This document shows positions 1-10,112 of a stretch of DNA of 64,000 nt, in pieces. Each line of letters begins with the position of its first letter. Position 1 is the stretch's first letter. The DNA lies in the NCBI GenBank assembly GCA_902797395.1, contig CADBSO010000034.1:52517-116516 (forward strand), written 5' to 3'. Below the pieces are notes generated by a model. The model saw only the letters and a program-made list of their open reading frames with translations, had not been told where the DNA came from and ran no database searches. Origin of the DNA: an uncultured Spirochaetales bacterium. GTDB taxonomy: Bacteria > Spirochaetota > Spirochaetia > Sphaerochaetales > Sphaerochaetaceae. Made by a program: the position numbers and the translations under genes.

Positions 1-956
1 AGATAAAGAGAAAGGCTTTGGGCTTGAACAAGCTCAACCATTATGATGTATATGCGCCCATAGTTCCCGATTTCAAGAAGACCACTTCATATGATGAGGC
101 GTGCAGGATTGTCCGCGATGCGCTTGCGCCGCTTGGCAAGGACTATCAGGATACGATCTATAAGGGCATTACAATTGAAAGATGGGTTGATCGTTATGAG
201 AATGAGGGTAAGGCTTCAGGCGCGTATTCCAATGGAGCGTATAAGACATTGCCTTATATAATGATGAACTACAAGGAAGATCATTATCGCGACATATTCA
301 CGCTGGCTCATGAGGGCGGACATTCCATGCATTCGTATTATAGCGTGAGGAACAATCCGTTTTCCTGCTATGATTACAGCATTTTTGAGGCTGAGGTTGC
401 AAGCACATTCAACGAGAGGCTTCTTTCACGGTATCTCTACGATAATGCGTCGTCCGATGAGGAGAAGTTGTATCTTCTGGCGAATGAAGCGGATGATATT
501 GTCGCTACTTTCTTCAGGCAGACGATGTTCGCCGAGTTCGAGCATAAGATTTATAGCGTTGCCGAGAATGGCAATCCGGTTACGCTTGATGTTATAACCA
601 AAACATATGGAAAGCTCCTCAGGCAGTATTTTGGCAGCAATGTCGGAATAGTCATGTCGAAGGCTTCGCTGGAGGCATTGCGTATTCCGCATTTCTACAG
701 GCCGTTCTATGTCTACAAGTATGCTACAGGCATTACCGCGGCGATTCTGTTGTCAGAGAAAGTGCTTGCTGGCGGAGATGATGCCAGAGAGGATTATCTG
801 GCTTTTCTCAAGCGTGGTGGCAGCCTTTTCCCGCTTGACAATCTCAGGAAGGTCGGTGCGGATCTTAATGACAGCAGGTCTTACGAAGCCATACTCAATC
901 GTTTCAACGAGGTGCTTGATAAGATAGAGGAGCTTTTGAACAAAGGGCGCTTCTAA
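1..956 (+). CDS. pepF: Oligoendopeptidase F, C-terminal part (gene runs off the left edge)
   Basis: Zinc metallopeptidase of family M3B, which cleaves short peptides in the cytoplasm. The reading frame is open through base 3 with no stop, and the first visible residues (IKRKALGLNKLNHYDVYAP) match the family before any good start codon, so the N-terminal part lies outside the window. About 317 residues are visible, against roughly 600 for the whole family member. The zinc site HEGGH is in the stretch AHEGGHSMHSYYS, and the downstream acidic ligand motif FEAEVASTFNE is also present. The end is intact at TAA 954-956. It is followed by a repeat-rich intergenic region and a convergent enolase gene. 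Confidence 0.93.
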   Translation, partial: IKRKALGLNKLNHYDVYAPIVPDFKKTTSYDEACRIVRDALAPLGKDYQDTIYKGITIERWVDRYENEGKASGAYSNGAYKTLPYIMMNYKEDHYRDIFTLAHEGGHSMHSYYSVRNNPFSCYDYSIFEAEVASTFNERLLSRYLYDNASSDEEKLYLLANEADDIVATFFRQTMFAEFEHKIYSVAENGNPVTLDVITKTYGKLLRQYFGSNVGIVMSKASLEALRIPHFYRPFYVYKYATGITAAILLSEKVLAGGDDAREDYLAFLKRGGSLFPLDNLRKVGADLNDSRSYEAILNRFNEVLDKIEELLNKGRF

Positions 957-1733
957 AAATCTCAGAGTCCGAACCTGCCGGATGCCTTTTCGGCCATGAA
1001 ACCGGCGAAAAGCTTCGGAATGCGGCACCTGATCTAATACCAGATTGATTTAAGCCAAGGCTGTGTTCTTATCCGTTGTTGCGGAAGAGGGCATAGTCTT
1101 TTTTCATATCTGAGAATAATAAATCGGACTCATGCTCTGGTTCAAGGGGATGAGCAGTAATTATTCGGAAGGAATTTTTGAAAAAAGCCATATCAGACAG
1201 GCATTGCCTAATATGGCCGATTATTTAGCGGATCCGCTTGTGTCCGCCTGCCAATGCGAAGGTATTTGCGAGCAGGTTCGTTTATGCGGATTCCGAGCAA
1301 GCCGGGACTGTGTATCGCCTCGCCTGATGCGGTGAGGCGTAGTCGCTCCGGCCCCGCGGCCCGCCCGTTCCGCAGGCTTGCGGCCAGCGCAATCCTCGCG
1401 GAGCCGGCAGCCGCCGGACGGCATGAATGAAAGCGGGCCTTCGTTCGCTTCCGAAGCGCGTCAGGCTCCGCCGCTCTCCTTCTTTCCATCCGGCGGCTGC
1501 CGGCTCCGCAATGCAGCCCAAAACGGGCTGCATTGCGGAGCGGGCGTCAGGCTTCCGTTCGTATGGCCCGGCGCCCGGAAGCGATTGGACGAACCTGCTT
1601 ACACCCGCCTGCCAATGCGAAGGTATTTGCGAGCAGGTTCGTTTATGCAGATTCCGAGCAAGCCGGGACAATACTTTGTGTATGGCCCGGCGCCCGGAAG
1701 CGATTGGATGAACCTGCTTGCAAAGACCGAGCA
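957..1733. repeat. Gene-free, GC-rich repeat region between pepF and eno
   Basis: No convincing gene is present. Bases 957-1240 are ordinary intergenic sequence with imperfect hairpins. From about 1245 the sequence becomes strongly GC-rich and repetitive. A 64-bp direct repeat lies at 1245-1308 and 1606-1669 (one mismatch). A 40-bp direct repeat lies at 1561-1600 and 1680-1719 (one mismatch). A 9-bp hairpin with one wobble pair is at 1316-1339. An 18-bp inverted repeat is at 1401-1418 and 1489-1506, and a perfect hairpin is at 1503-1541. The block from about 1339 to 1560 resembles the repeat at 63564-64000. Short open frames here are by-products of the GC-rich repeats. Confidence 0.85.
1503..1541. 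repeat. Perfect 17-bp hairpin in the GC-rich repeat
   Basis: Bases 1503-1519 are exactly complementary to 1525-1541, with a 5-nt AAAAC loop. There is no T-tract on either side, so it is not a standard intrinsic terminator. It sits next to the inverted repeat 1401-1418/1489-1506, giving nested potential secondary structure downstream of the convergent pepF and eno genes. Confidence 0.9.
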
Positions 1734-3225
<1,492 letters not shown>

Positions 3226-3302
3226 AATAGTTTAGCATCTAATGAACGGGCTTGGGCGGGTTTATCGGCTTTGTCTCAGGCGCGCTTCGGGAGGAATCAA
3301 TT

Positions 3303-3839
3303 ATGAGCAGATATGCAGGAACGCAGACGGAAAAGAATTTGCAGGCGGCTTTTGCAGGTGAGAGCCAGGCTAGGAACAAGTATACGTATTTCGCTTCGGT
3401 TGCGAAGAAAGAGGGCATGGAGCAGATCTCCGCAATATTCTTGAAGACGGCTGACAACGAGAAGGAGCATGCCAAGATGTGGCTCAAGGAGCTTGAGGGA
3501 ATTGGTGATACCAAATCCAATCTCAAAGCGGCTGCCGAGGGTGAGAATTTCGAGTGGACTGACATGTATGAGGGATTCGCCAAAACCGCCGAGCAGGAAG
3601 GATTCAAGGATCTTGCCATCAAGTTCAGACTGGTTGCTGCAATCGAGAAGAAGCATGAGGAGAGATACAGGAAACTCATGAGCAATCTCGAGAATGATGA
3701 GGTTTTCGCTAAAAGCGAAGTGAAGATTTGGGAGTGTCGCAATTGCGGTCATATAATAGTGGGGACCAAAGCTCCGGAGATCTGTCCTGTTTGCGCTCAT
3801 CCGAAGGCGTATTTTGAAATCACCGCAGAAAATTATTGA
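3303..3839 (+). CDS. rbr: Rubrerythrin
   Basis: Peroxide-scavenging non-haem iron protein of anaerobes. The 178 residues hold an N-terminal ferritin-like di-iron domain (Glu20 in [12 protein letters not shown]; ExxH at Glu53-His56 in NEKEHAK) and a C-terminal rubredoxin-like Fe(Cys)4 domain (WECRNCGH and ICPVCAHP). The ATG at 3303 follows GGAGGA at 3290-3295 and gives the family start; the frame is open upstream without a better site. It is divergent from eno and is followed after 12 nt by a TrmA-like methyltransferase in the same frame. Its presence fits an anaerobic or microaerophilic organism. Confidence 0.97.
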   Translation: MSRYAGTQTEKNLQAAFAGESQARNKYTYFASVAKKEGMEQISAIFLKTADNEKEHAKMWLKELEGIGDTKSNLKAAAEGENFEWTDMYEGFAKTAEQEGFKDLAIKFRLVAAIEKKHEERYRKLMSNLENDEVFAKSEVKIWECRNCGHIIVGTKAPEICPVCAHPKAYFEITAENY

Positions 3840-3851
3840 TATTCGAATCCG

Positions 3852-4934
3852 TTGGTACTGAGAACAGAAAAGCTTATTCCGTTCTTCACTTCGATTTCGC
3901 ATGATGAAAACGGAAAGGCTGTCATATACGATGGTTCGCTTGATGGAGAGGAAGTTGAGGTTTCCGTTGTCGGCGAAAGGAATGATTTCATAAAAGCGGA
4001 GTTGGTTAGGGTCATCAGCCCTTCTTCAGATAGGATAGAGCCGATGTGTCCGCATTTCGGGATATGCGGAGGCTGTGATCTGCTTTTTATGACTCGCGAA
4101 AGGGAATGCGCCGAGAAGGAAAGGATATTCCGGAGCTTTTTCGGGAGATTCTCCGGCGTCTCCTTTCTTGATTCCGTATTTCCGCAGAGGGAGGGTTCGA
4201 GGATAAGGGCCGCCTTCAGGTGCGATGCCGGATCAAAAGGCTTTTTTCGCAGGGGCAGTCATGAGGTAGTTGACATAGGATATTGTCCTCTGCTTGATCC
4301 CGCTCTGAATGATGCGCTTGCGGATTTGCCATTGCGGTCGCATGTTGCCGGAACGCCATTGTCTGGAAATGGAAAGGCGGAGGAGTTCATGGCCTTCAAA
4401 TCCGTTGAGATTTCAGGTTATAGGTATCATGTCGGAAATGATGTGTTTTTTCAGGCGAATATTCCCAGCGCGGCGGCTTTGCTTGATTTCGTGGTCGGAT
4501 TTGCGGGAAATGCTTCCGAGGTTTTGGATATATATGCCGGCATAGGATTCTTCTCAAAGGCACTGGAATCCGTTGGAAGAAAAACGATCGCAATAGAGGA
4601 AAATCCGAACTGCCTCGCATATGCGAAAAAGAATCTCAAGATGACTGAATATCATAATATCAGAGTTGAGGATGCCGGATTTCTCCTTCGCAAATCCAGG
4701 CCGGAGTTTGTTGTGATTGATCCGCCTCGCATGGGTATGACTCCAGCTGCATTTCGGGTTATAAGCGGTCTCAAGCCGAAGCGGATCGCATACGTTTCAT
4801 GCGCTATTGACAGATCCATCAGGGATATAGAGCGGTTTGTTGCGCAGGGCTATTCGGTTACGCATGCGCAGCTTTACGATATGGCGCCTGCTACAAGGCA
4901 TATTGAGACGGCTTGTTTGCTTGAAAGGGGCTGA
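3852..4934 (+). CDS. TrmA/RlmD-family 23S rRNA or tRNA (uracil-5-)-methyltransferase
   Basis: SAM-dependent m5U RNA methyltransferase, 360 residues. Iron-sulphur cysteines are visible as C66-x5-C72-x2-C75 (CPHFGICGGCDL), with a likely fourth in GYCPLLDP. The methyltransferase domain shows the FFQAN motif, the SAM loop DIYAGIGFFSKALE, the VVIDPPRMGM motif and the nucleophile Cys317 in YVSCAID. The N-terminal TRAM-like part is short. The start is uncertain: TTG at 3852 is the only reasonable codon after the in-frame stop of rbr, and it lacks a clear ribosome-binding site. Choosing between rRNA (RlmD-like) and tRNA (TrmA-like) as target is not possible from sequence alone, though the cluster cysteines favour the RlmD side. 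Confidence 0.9.
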   Translation: MVLRTEKLIPFFTSISHDENGKAVIYDGSLDGEEVEVSVVGERNDFIKAELVRVISPSSDRIEPMCPHFGICGGCDLLFMTRERECAEKERIFRSFFGRFSGVSFLDSVFPQREGSRIRAAFRCDAGSKGFFRRGSHEVVDIGYCPLLDPALNDALADLPLRSHVAGTPLSGNGKAEEFMAFKSVEISGYRYHVGNDVFFQANIPSAAALLDFVVGFAGNASEVLDIYAGIGFFSKALESVGRKTIAIEENPNCLAYAKKNLKMTEYHNIRVEDAGFLLRKSRPEFVVIDPPRMGMTPAAFRVISGLKPKRIAYVSCAIDRSIRDIERFVAQGYSVTHAQLYDMAPATRHIETACLLERG

Positions 4935-4942
4935 TGGCGGGT

Positions 4943-4971
4943 TTGGCATTGTAGCGGAATTGTCTTATAAT
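4943..4971 (+). promoter_or_regulatory. Promoter of the 5121 lipoprotein gene
   Basis: TTGGCA (4943-4948), a 17-bp spacer and TATAAT (4966-4971). The -10 lies in a 12-bp palindrome, TTATAATTATAA (4965-4976). Confidence 0.7.
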
Positions 4972-5120
4972 TATAATAAGGATGTAATGGAATAAGGTTG
5001 TGCCCGAAAAATAGGAGCGTTTGAAAACATGCTGCTTTTGAGGTCTTTTGTGGGTTTTGGAGGCGGAAAAGCGCGCCTGAATGCTATGCTTGGATCGGGC
5101 GGATGTTTGTCGGAGGATTG

Positions 5121-6461
5121 ATGAGAAGATTTTGTTTGGTCGCATGCCTCATATCGCTTTTGCTTTCCTTGCTGTGCTGCGGCGGAAATTCGGAATATGA
5201 TCCGTATGTGAAGTTCATGGTGAACCATTTCGTGGAGGATGGCGTTGACGGCAACGGGTCTCCCGTTTATAAGAATGTCAGATTCACATATGAGGTTCTG
5301 AAGGGGCATACTTTGGAAGACGGAATGCCTAAGAGGATTCATGATGATTTGGCTTTGAATGGCTATGCGATCATAAGCTATTTCACCGTTCCGGAGAAAT
5401 TCGGTGAATTTAAGGCGTATAAGCATTATGTCAATCCTGGTAAAATGCCGGATCAAAGCTTGATGGAGCGCCAGATCCGCAATTTGGATAATCTGGTTTT
5501 TTTCCAGGATACGGAAGTTTATGCGTATTATGCCCAATCCGCCAAGTCGAATCAGGTATTTAGAGTCAAGTGTCTGAATTTTGAGAATGTGGAGTATGGC
5601 CAGAGACCTGTTACGGATACGATTGAAGTGGTGATCGAGAGAGGCGAGGAGATGTCAGTTGACTTGCTGAAGCGGAAGATCCGGCAGAGGGGTGGAAGCA
5701 AGAGCTCTTTGGACGGCGGCAAGATCATGTTCGCAACATATGCTGGAGAAGTCTATGAGATTCCGGATGGCGTGACTGATAATTGGTATACTCTGAAATG
5801 GGCTATGGAGGCTGAAAAAGGCGAGCCGCTGTTGAATCTTGAGGAGTCGACTGGCGTTCGGGAGGTTTGCATAGGGTACGAATGGGTGAAGCCGAGGTCA
5901 TCGCTGAATATAAAGGTGCGCGGCTTGAATATGGACGAGAGCACCAGAAGCTGCAATTCCGTACAGAAGTGGGAGGTTCCCGTTGATTATGCGGTTTTCG
6001 AGGACGAGACCGCGCTTTCCAGTTTCACAAGGTGCTTGAAGGATAATATTTATCCTCAGGATGACAAGGCCGAACTCAATATGCCTTATAAGAGCGGATC
6101 CCAGACCGAGCGCTTGCAAATGGCGGTAACGGTTTCTGGGGTTGAGAGCTATTTCACAAAGATGCAATCCAATCCGAATCTGCTTTTCGTGAAAAACAAT
6201 ATGGAAATAGGATTCAAATACGAATCCATAGGAAAATTCGAGGGCAATGGTCCGTTCAATTGCTACAAGGCTCCGAACACCACGCTTGTGAATACGATTC
6301 TGTTCAAGCCGGATAGCGATCTCGCAGGTCAGCCGCTGAAGCATGTTTTCAAGAACGGCAGCATAGATGTGAGCGTGTTCCAGCCGTGGATGGAATTTTC
6401 GGCCAGGGATGGCGTTGCAAATACCGTTGAGATCTACATGATGTATCAGCTCGTCAACTGA
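5121..6461 (+). CDS. Predicted lipoprotein of unknown function (446 aa)
   Basis: I do not recognise a family. The N-terminus (MRRFCLVACLISLLLSLLCC) is a basic-plus-hydrophobic signal peptide ending in tandem cysteines, so lipidation is likely. The rest is a soluble, probably beta-rich domain with two or three similar blocks: VKFMVNHFVEDGVDGNG and the later EMSVDLLKRKIRQRGG and MSYKSG-like stretches. The ATG at 5121 directly follows CGGAGGATTG and gives the signal peptide at the very N-terminus; an upstream in-frame ATG at 5103 is less good. It has its own promoter at 4943-4971 and a terminator at 6503-6527, so it is a single-gene unit. Confidence 0.8.
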   Translation: MRRFCLVACLISLLLSLLCCGGNSEYDPYVKFMVNHFVEDGVDGNGSPVYKNVRFTYEVLKGHTLEDGMPKRIHDDLALNGYAIISYFTVPEKFGEFKAYKHYVNPGKMPDQSLMERQIRNLDNLVFFQDTEVYAYYAQSAKSNQVFRVKCLNFENVEYGQRPVTDTIEVVIERGEEMSVDLLKRKIRQRGGSKSSLDGGKIMFATYAGEVYEIPDGVTDNWYTLKWAMEAEKGEPLLNLEESTGVREVCIGYEWVKPRSSLNIKVRGLNMDESTRSCNSVQKWEVPVDYAVFEDETALSSFTRCLKDNIYPQDDKAELNMPYKSGSQTERLQMAVTVSGVESYFTKMQSNPNLLFVKNNMEIGFKYESIGKFEGNGPFNCYKAPNTTLVNTILFKPDSDLAGQPLKHVFKNGSIDVSVFQPWMEFSARDGVANTVEIYMMYQLVN

Positions 6462-6502
6462 TTGCTGCGCTTGTTGTTTTTTGATGTGTGAAAGGTTTTG
6501 AT

Positions 6503-6527
6503 AGCACCCGAAAGGGTGCTTTTTTTT
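6503..6527 (+). terminator. Intrinsic terminator after the lipoprotein gene
   Basis: AGCACCC-GAAA-GGGTGCT: a perfect 7-bp stem with a GAAA tetraloop, followed by eight T. Confidence 0.93.
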
Positions 6528-6674
6528 GTGCTTGCGGGCTTGTTTGCGCGGTTTTTGGCGCTGTTTGATCCGCTGGTATGGCACAAAAAGCCGTCAAGCG
6601 CTTGCAAATGTCGTTGCTGTATCATTTTGGATATTGCCACAAGTATCATTCTGCATGTGCGAGGGGGGCAACAG

Positions 6675-6703
6675 TTGACAACTCCTATTCAAAACAATAA
6701 AAT
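6675..6703 (+). promoter_or_regulatory. Promoter of the AAA ATPase-RloB-gltX operon
   Basis: TTGACA (6675-6680), a 17-bp spacer and TAAAAT (6698-6703). It lies about 60 bp before the GTG start of the ATPase gene. Confidence 0.75.
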
Positions 6704-6763
6704 AGACATTATGAATAATTGTATGCGCTTGAATATGCGTCGCATGAATTTGGAGGTGCAGCA

Positions 6764-7960
6764 GTGTTGATCTCTGTCAGTTGCAAGAATTTCAAGTCGG
6801 TCAAGGACAACGAAACCATTTCCTTTGACTGCATCAACGATGTTCGGCTGGATGACAACAGGCTTGTTGAGATAAACGACAGGTATAAGCTCATAAAATC
6901 GTTGGCTATAATTGGCCCCAATGGTGCGGGAAAGAGTACTATGGCCAGGGTTTTGGAGGCTCTGAAATGCATAGTCACATCGGAAGACGGCGATGAGCAG
7001 AAGATGTTGCGCAAGTTTTTTCAGGGGAGCTTTTTCGGATATGGCGAAACCAAGGGGATGCCTTCGATATTGAGCATTGATTTCGTTACCGAGAAGGATG
7101 AGATCATCCGTTATAGGATAATGGCGAGTCACGAGCGAATTTATTCCGAAACCCTCTATAGGACTATAGACGGGATGAAGAAGATGATATATTCGAGAAA
7201 ATACATACCTGATACCGGAAGATACAGGTGCTCCTTCGGAAGAGCCTACGAAGGCGAGGAGCGGCGCGAGCTGACGCGCAAATTAGCGGATGGCAAGACT
7301 GTTCTTCAGCGCGCAGCGCGTTTGGGTTTGGATTTTTTCTCCGATGTCTATTCGTGGTTTGACAATGTTCTTGATGTGAAGCCGATCGGCTTTTCGTCTT
7401 CGAGCGAGAAGTATTTTGTCAGAATGATGGAAGAGCATCCGGATTGGAAGAAGAAGATCGTTGACTTCCTTTGGTCATGTGACATCACGGATGTGAAGGA
7501 TGTGATGATCAGGGACGGCCATGCTCTCTTCATACATACCAATGCGCTGGACAAGCGCGGCCAGTATTTTGATGGCGAATCGTTCAGTCTTAGGAGGCTG
7601 GTTACGATAGGCGCTTCGATTTTTGAGGCATATGTCACAAACAAGACAATGGTTTTCGATGATTTTGGAATGATGCTGCATCCGCTGGTTGTTCAACACT
7701 GCGCCAGGCTTTTCGAGGAATGCTCGAAAACGAAGAGGAGCCAGCTCATTGTCATAGACTGCAATCCTTCGCTTTTGAAGGACGGTCTTCTGAGGCGCGA
7801 TGGAATATATTTCGCGGAGAAGACTTCTGAGGGATGCACCCGTTATTACAGTCTTGCGGATTACAGGTATTCGCTTAGAAGGCTGGATACGCCTAATGAC
7901 TATCTGAATGGCGCATTCGGCGCATTGCCGCTGACGAACGAGTTCAAGTTCGATAAATAA
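6764..7960 (+). CDS. AAA_15-type ATPase (RloA/AbiL-like), partner of the RloB-like protein
   Basis: SMC/OLD-like P-loop ATPase of 398 residues. The start ISVSCKNFKSVKDNETISF is the typical 'nucleic-acid-repair ATPase' beta strand. Walker A is GPNGAGKST (51-59). The Walker B and D-loop region is MVFDDFGMMLHPLVVQ (about 296-311), with Asp where most relatives have Glu. The usual THD H-loop appears replaced by IVIDCNPSLL. GTG at 6764 is chosen because GGAGG stands 7 nt upstream; the frame is open to 6719 without a site. The RloB-like gene follows after 12 nt. Such pairs are known from RloAB and AbiL phage-defence units, so a defence role is inferred. The altered active-site residues raise the option of a regulatory or degenerate version. 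Confidence 0.8.
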   Translation: MLISVSCKNFKSVKDNETISFDCINDVRLDDNRLVEINDRYKLIKSLAIIGPNGAGKSTMARVLEALKCIVTSEDGDEQKMLRKFFQGSFFGYGETKGMPSILSIDFVTEKDEIIRYRIMASHERIYSETLYRTIDGMKKMIYSRKYIPDTGRYRCSFGRAYEGEERRELTRKLADGKTVLQRAARLGLDFFSDVYSWFDNVLDVKPIGFSSSSEKYFVRMMEEHPDWKKKIVDFLWSCDITDVKDVMIRDGHALFIHTNALDKRGQYFDGESFSLRRLVTIGASIFEAYVTNKTMVFDDFGMMLHPLVVQHCARLFEECSKTKRSQLIVIDCNPSLLKDGLLRRDGIYFAEKTSEGCTRYYSLADYRYSLRRLDTPNDYLNGAFGALPLTNEFKFDK

Positions 7961-7972
7961 GGAGAGTGGGAA

Positions 7973-8620
7973 ATGAGAAGAAGATACGTTAAGAATCCGA
8001 TGAAATCTTTTGCAGTTGTCACGAAATCTCCTGCTGAGGCCTTATTCTTCGAGCAGATGAAGAAGGATCTCAGATACAGAAATATGATAGTTTGCCGAGT
8101 GGAGGCGGAAACGCTTGAGGATCTTATCAAGCAGACGCAATCCATAAGGCTCCGCAACAGGTATGATAGGGCATGGGCTGTGGCGTCTTTAAGCGATTAT
8201 GCGAATCAGGAAGGACTTGATTTGAAAGCATGTCTCGCAGAGGCCAAGAGGAGAAAGGTTTTCCTTGCATATGCCAACCCTTCGATATTCCTTTATTTTG
8301 CCATGCATTTCACGCTTCCGCAGAAGAAATGCTCAAACAAGGATTTGGCTTCCATAATAAGAAAGGAGTTCCCCGGTTTCGATTTCACTCGCGAATGGCT
8401 CTTGCATGATGGAACTGAATTTCATCTGAAGCTTTTCAAGCATAAGGGCACGGAGAGCGATAATGAGAGGGCATTTGTGAGCGATAGCATTGCCACTGGC
8501 GATCTTTCTGAGATAAATTTCATAGTGGGATACCCTTCGGGCGCACCGAGTTTTCTTGCGGATTTGGCGGATTATTGCGGCGAGGGCGATGTGGCATATA
8601 ACCAGAAGACGATAGATTGA
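7973..8620 (+). CDS. RloB-like protein, divergent
   Basis: A 215-residue protein encoded directly after the ATPase. The stretch from YDRAWAVASLSDYANQ through LKACLAEAKRRKVFLAYAN and PSIFLYFAMHFTLP parallels the RloB pattern 'acidic strand, helix, SNPsFElWlllHf', and the N-terminal AVVTKSPAEALFF stands where relatives carry the GExTE Toprim-like motif. Both acidic motifs are largely lost here, so nuclease activity is doubtful. Context supports the assignment: an AAA_15 ATPase sits immediately upstream in the same operon. RloB assignment rests on recall of the family pattern, not on an alignment. The stop lies 4 nt before gltX, so translation of the three genes may be linked. Confidence 0.6.
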   Translation: MRRRYVKNPMKSFAVVTKSPAEALFFEQMKKDLRYRNMIVCRVEAETLEDLIKQTQSIRLRNRYDRAWAVASLSDYANQEGLDLKACLAEAKRRKVFLAYANPSIFLYFAMHFTLPQKKCSNKDLASIIRKEFPGFDFTREWLLHDGTEFHLKLFKHKGTESDNERAFVSDSIATGDLSEINFIVGYPSGAPSFLADLADYCGEGDVAYNQKTID

Positions 8621-8624
8621 GGAT

Positions 8625-10085
8625 ATGGGCGATACGGTCAGAGTAAGATATGCTCCGTCTCCTACGGGGTATCAGCATATAGGTGGAGTCAGAACGGCTC
8701 TGTATAACTATTTTTTCGCGAAATCGAACGGCGGCAAGTTCATTTTGCGCGTCGAGGATACGGATAGGGAGCGGTTTGCCCCTGATTATCAGCAGGATAT
8801 TTTCGATTCGCTGGCGTTTTTGGGGGTTGTCCCCGATGAAGGTCCCGGCTTCGGAGGCGAATGCGGTCCTTATATTCAAAGCGAGAGAGTCTCGATTTAC
8901 AGGGAATATGCTGAAAACCTTGTGAAGGCGGGGAAGGCTTATTATTGCTTCTGCACGTCCGAGCGGCTTGAACAGCTCAAAAAGCAGCAGGAGCAATCCA
9001 AAAGCAGCAGCCAGGGGTATGATCGCAAATGCAGCGCGCTCAGCCCTGATGAGGCTGCGGCCAGGATAGCGGCTGGTGAAAGCCATGTCATACGTCTCAG
9101 GATTCCTACGGAGGGCTCCACATCTTTCGATGATGAGATTCTCGGCAGGATAACGCGCAAGAACAAGGATATTACTCCGGATCCGATAATTCTTAAAAGC
9201 GATGGGTTTCCGACATATCACCTTGCGAATGTGATAGATGATCACCTTATGGGGATAACGCACATAATGAGAGCGCAGGAGTGGCTTCCTTCGGTTCCGC
9301 TTCACATAATGCTCTATGATGCGTTCGGCTGGCAGCCTCCGAAGTTCTGCCATTTGCCTATGGTTATGGGCAAGGACGGCCAGAAGCTTTCCAAAAGGCA
9401 TGGCAGCACATCTCTCAGACAATTCATTTCCGAGGGGTATTTGAAGGAATCCATAATAAATTACGTCACTTTGGTCGGATGGGCGTATGACGGGGAGAGA
9501 GAGGTCTTCAGCAAGCAGGAACTCGAAAAGGTGTTCGATATGTCTAAGATACATCCGTCTCCAGCGGTTTTCGATTACAAGAAACTGGATTGGTTCAATG
9601 GAATGTACATTAGGGAGAAGTCGGATGCGGAGCTTGTTGATCTCCTCAGGCCTCATTTCAACGAGCAGGGGCTGGTTGTCGGCGATGACGGCATCGCAAG
9701 AATTATTCCTCTTGTTAAGGAGCGTCTCAAAAAGCTTTCCGATGCGCCGGCTATGGTCAGGTTCCTCTTCGAGAATGTGACATATCACGATAAGAAGGAT
9801 TTCGCCGCGAAGGGCGATGGGCTTGATGTCGCTATCCATTACCTCAAACAGGCATTGCCGTTGTTCGAGAATGCTAAAACCGATGATGACATTGATGCCA
9901 TAGAAGAGCGTTTGCAGGAGATTTCCAAGGCGGACGGCGTCAAGGCCAATAGCGTCTTCATGCCGCTGAGGACCGCGATTACCGCTAGCCCTGTTTCGCC
10001 TCCGTTGTTCGCATCGATAAGGCTTTTGGGAGTTGATAAGGCGGTTTCGCGCATAAAAGCAGCCATAACGTTTCTCGAATCATAG
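8625..10085 (+). CDS. gltX: Glutamate-tRNA ligase
   Basis: Class I aminoacyl-tRNA synthetase that charges tRNA with glutamate. At 486 residues it has a normal length for bacteria. The HIGH-type motif is HIGG (18-21) in RYAPSPTGYQHIGGVRTAL, followed by LRVEDTDRERF; the KMSKS loop is KLSKRHG (254-260). The C-terminal helical anticodon-binding domain is complete. ATG 8625 follows the RloB-like stop by 4 nt, and GAGGA overlapping that stop can serve as the ribosome-binding site. It is the first of four metabolic genes following the defence-type pair. GluRS and non-discriminating GluRS cannot be told apart here. Confidence 0.98.
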   Translation: MGDTVRVRYAPSPTGYQHIGGVRTALYNYFFAKSNGGKFILRVEDTDRERFAPDYQQDIFDSLAFLGVVPDEGPGFGGECGPYIQSERVSIYREYAENLVKAGKAYYCFCTSERLEQLKKQQEQSKSSSQGYDRKCSALSPDEAAARIAAGESHVIRLRIPTEGSTSFDDEILGRITRKNKDITPDPIILKSDGFPTYHLANVIDDHLMGITHIMRAQEWLPSVPLHIMLYDAFGWQPPKFCHLPMVMGKDGQKLSKRHGSTSLRQFISEGYLKESIINYVTLVGWAYDGEREVFSKQELEKVFDMSKIHPSPAVFDYKKLDWFNGMYIREKSDAELVDLLRPHFNEQGLVVGDDGIARIIPLVKERLKKLSDAPAMVRFLFENVTYHDKKDFAAKGDGLDVAIHYLKQALPLFENAKTDDDIDAIEERLQEISKADGVKANSVFMPLRTAITASPVSPPLFASIRLLGVDKAVSRIKAAITFLES

Positions 10086-10112
10086 CGATTTTGCTGTCAG
10101 GCGGTTTTCCCT

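Larger units (their letters stand above)
6462..6763 (+). other. Intergenic region with terminator and promoter
   Basis: This 302-bp stretch holds the terminator of the lipoprotein gene (6503-6527) and the promoter of the ATPase operon (6675-6703). No small gene is evident. Confidence 0.8.
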
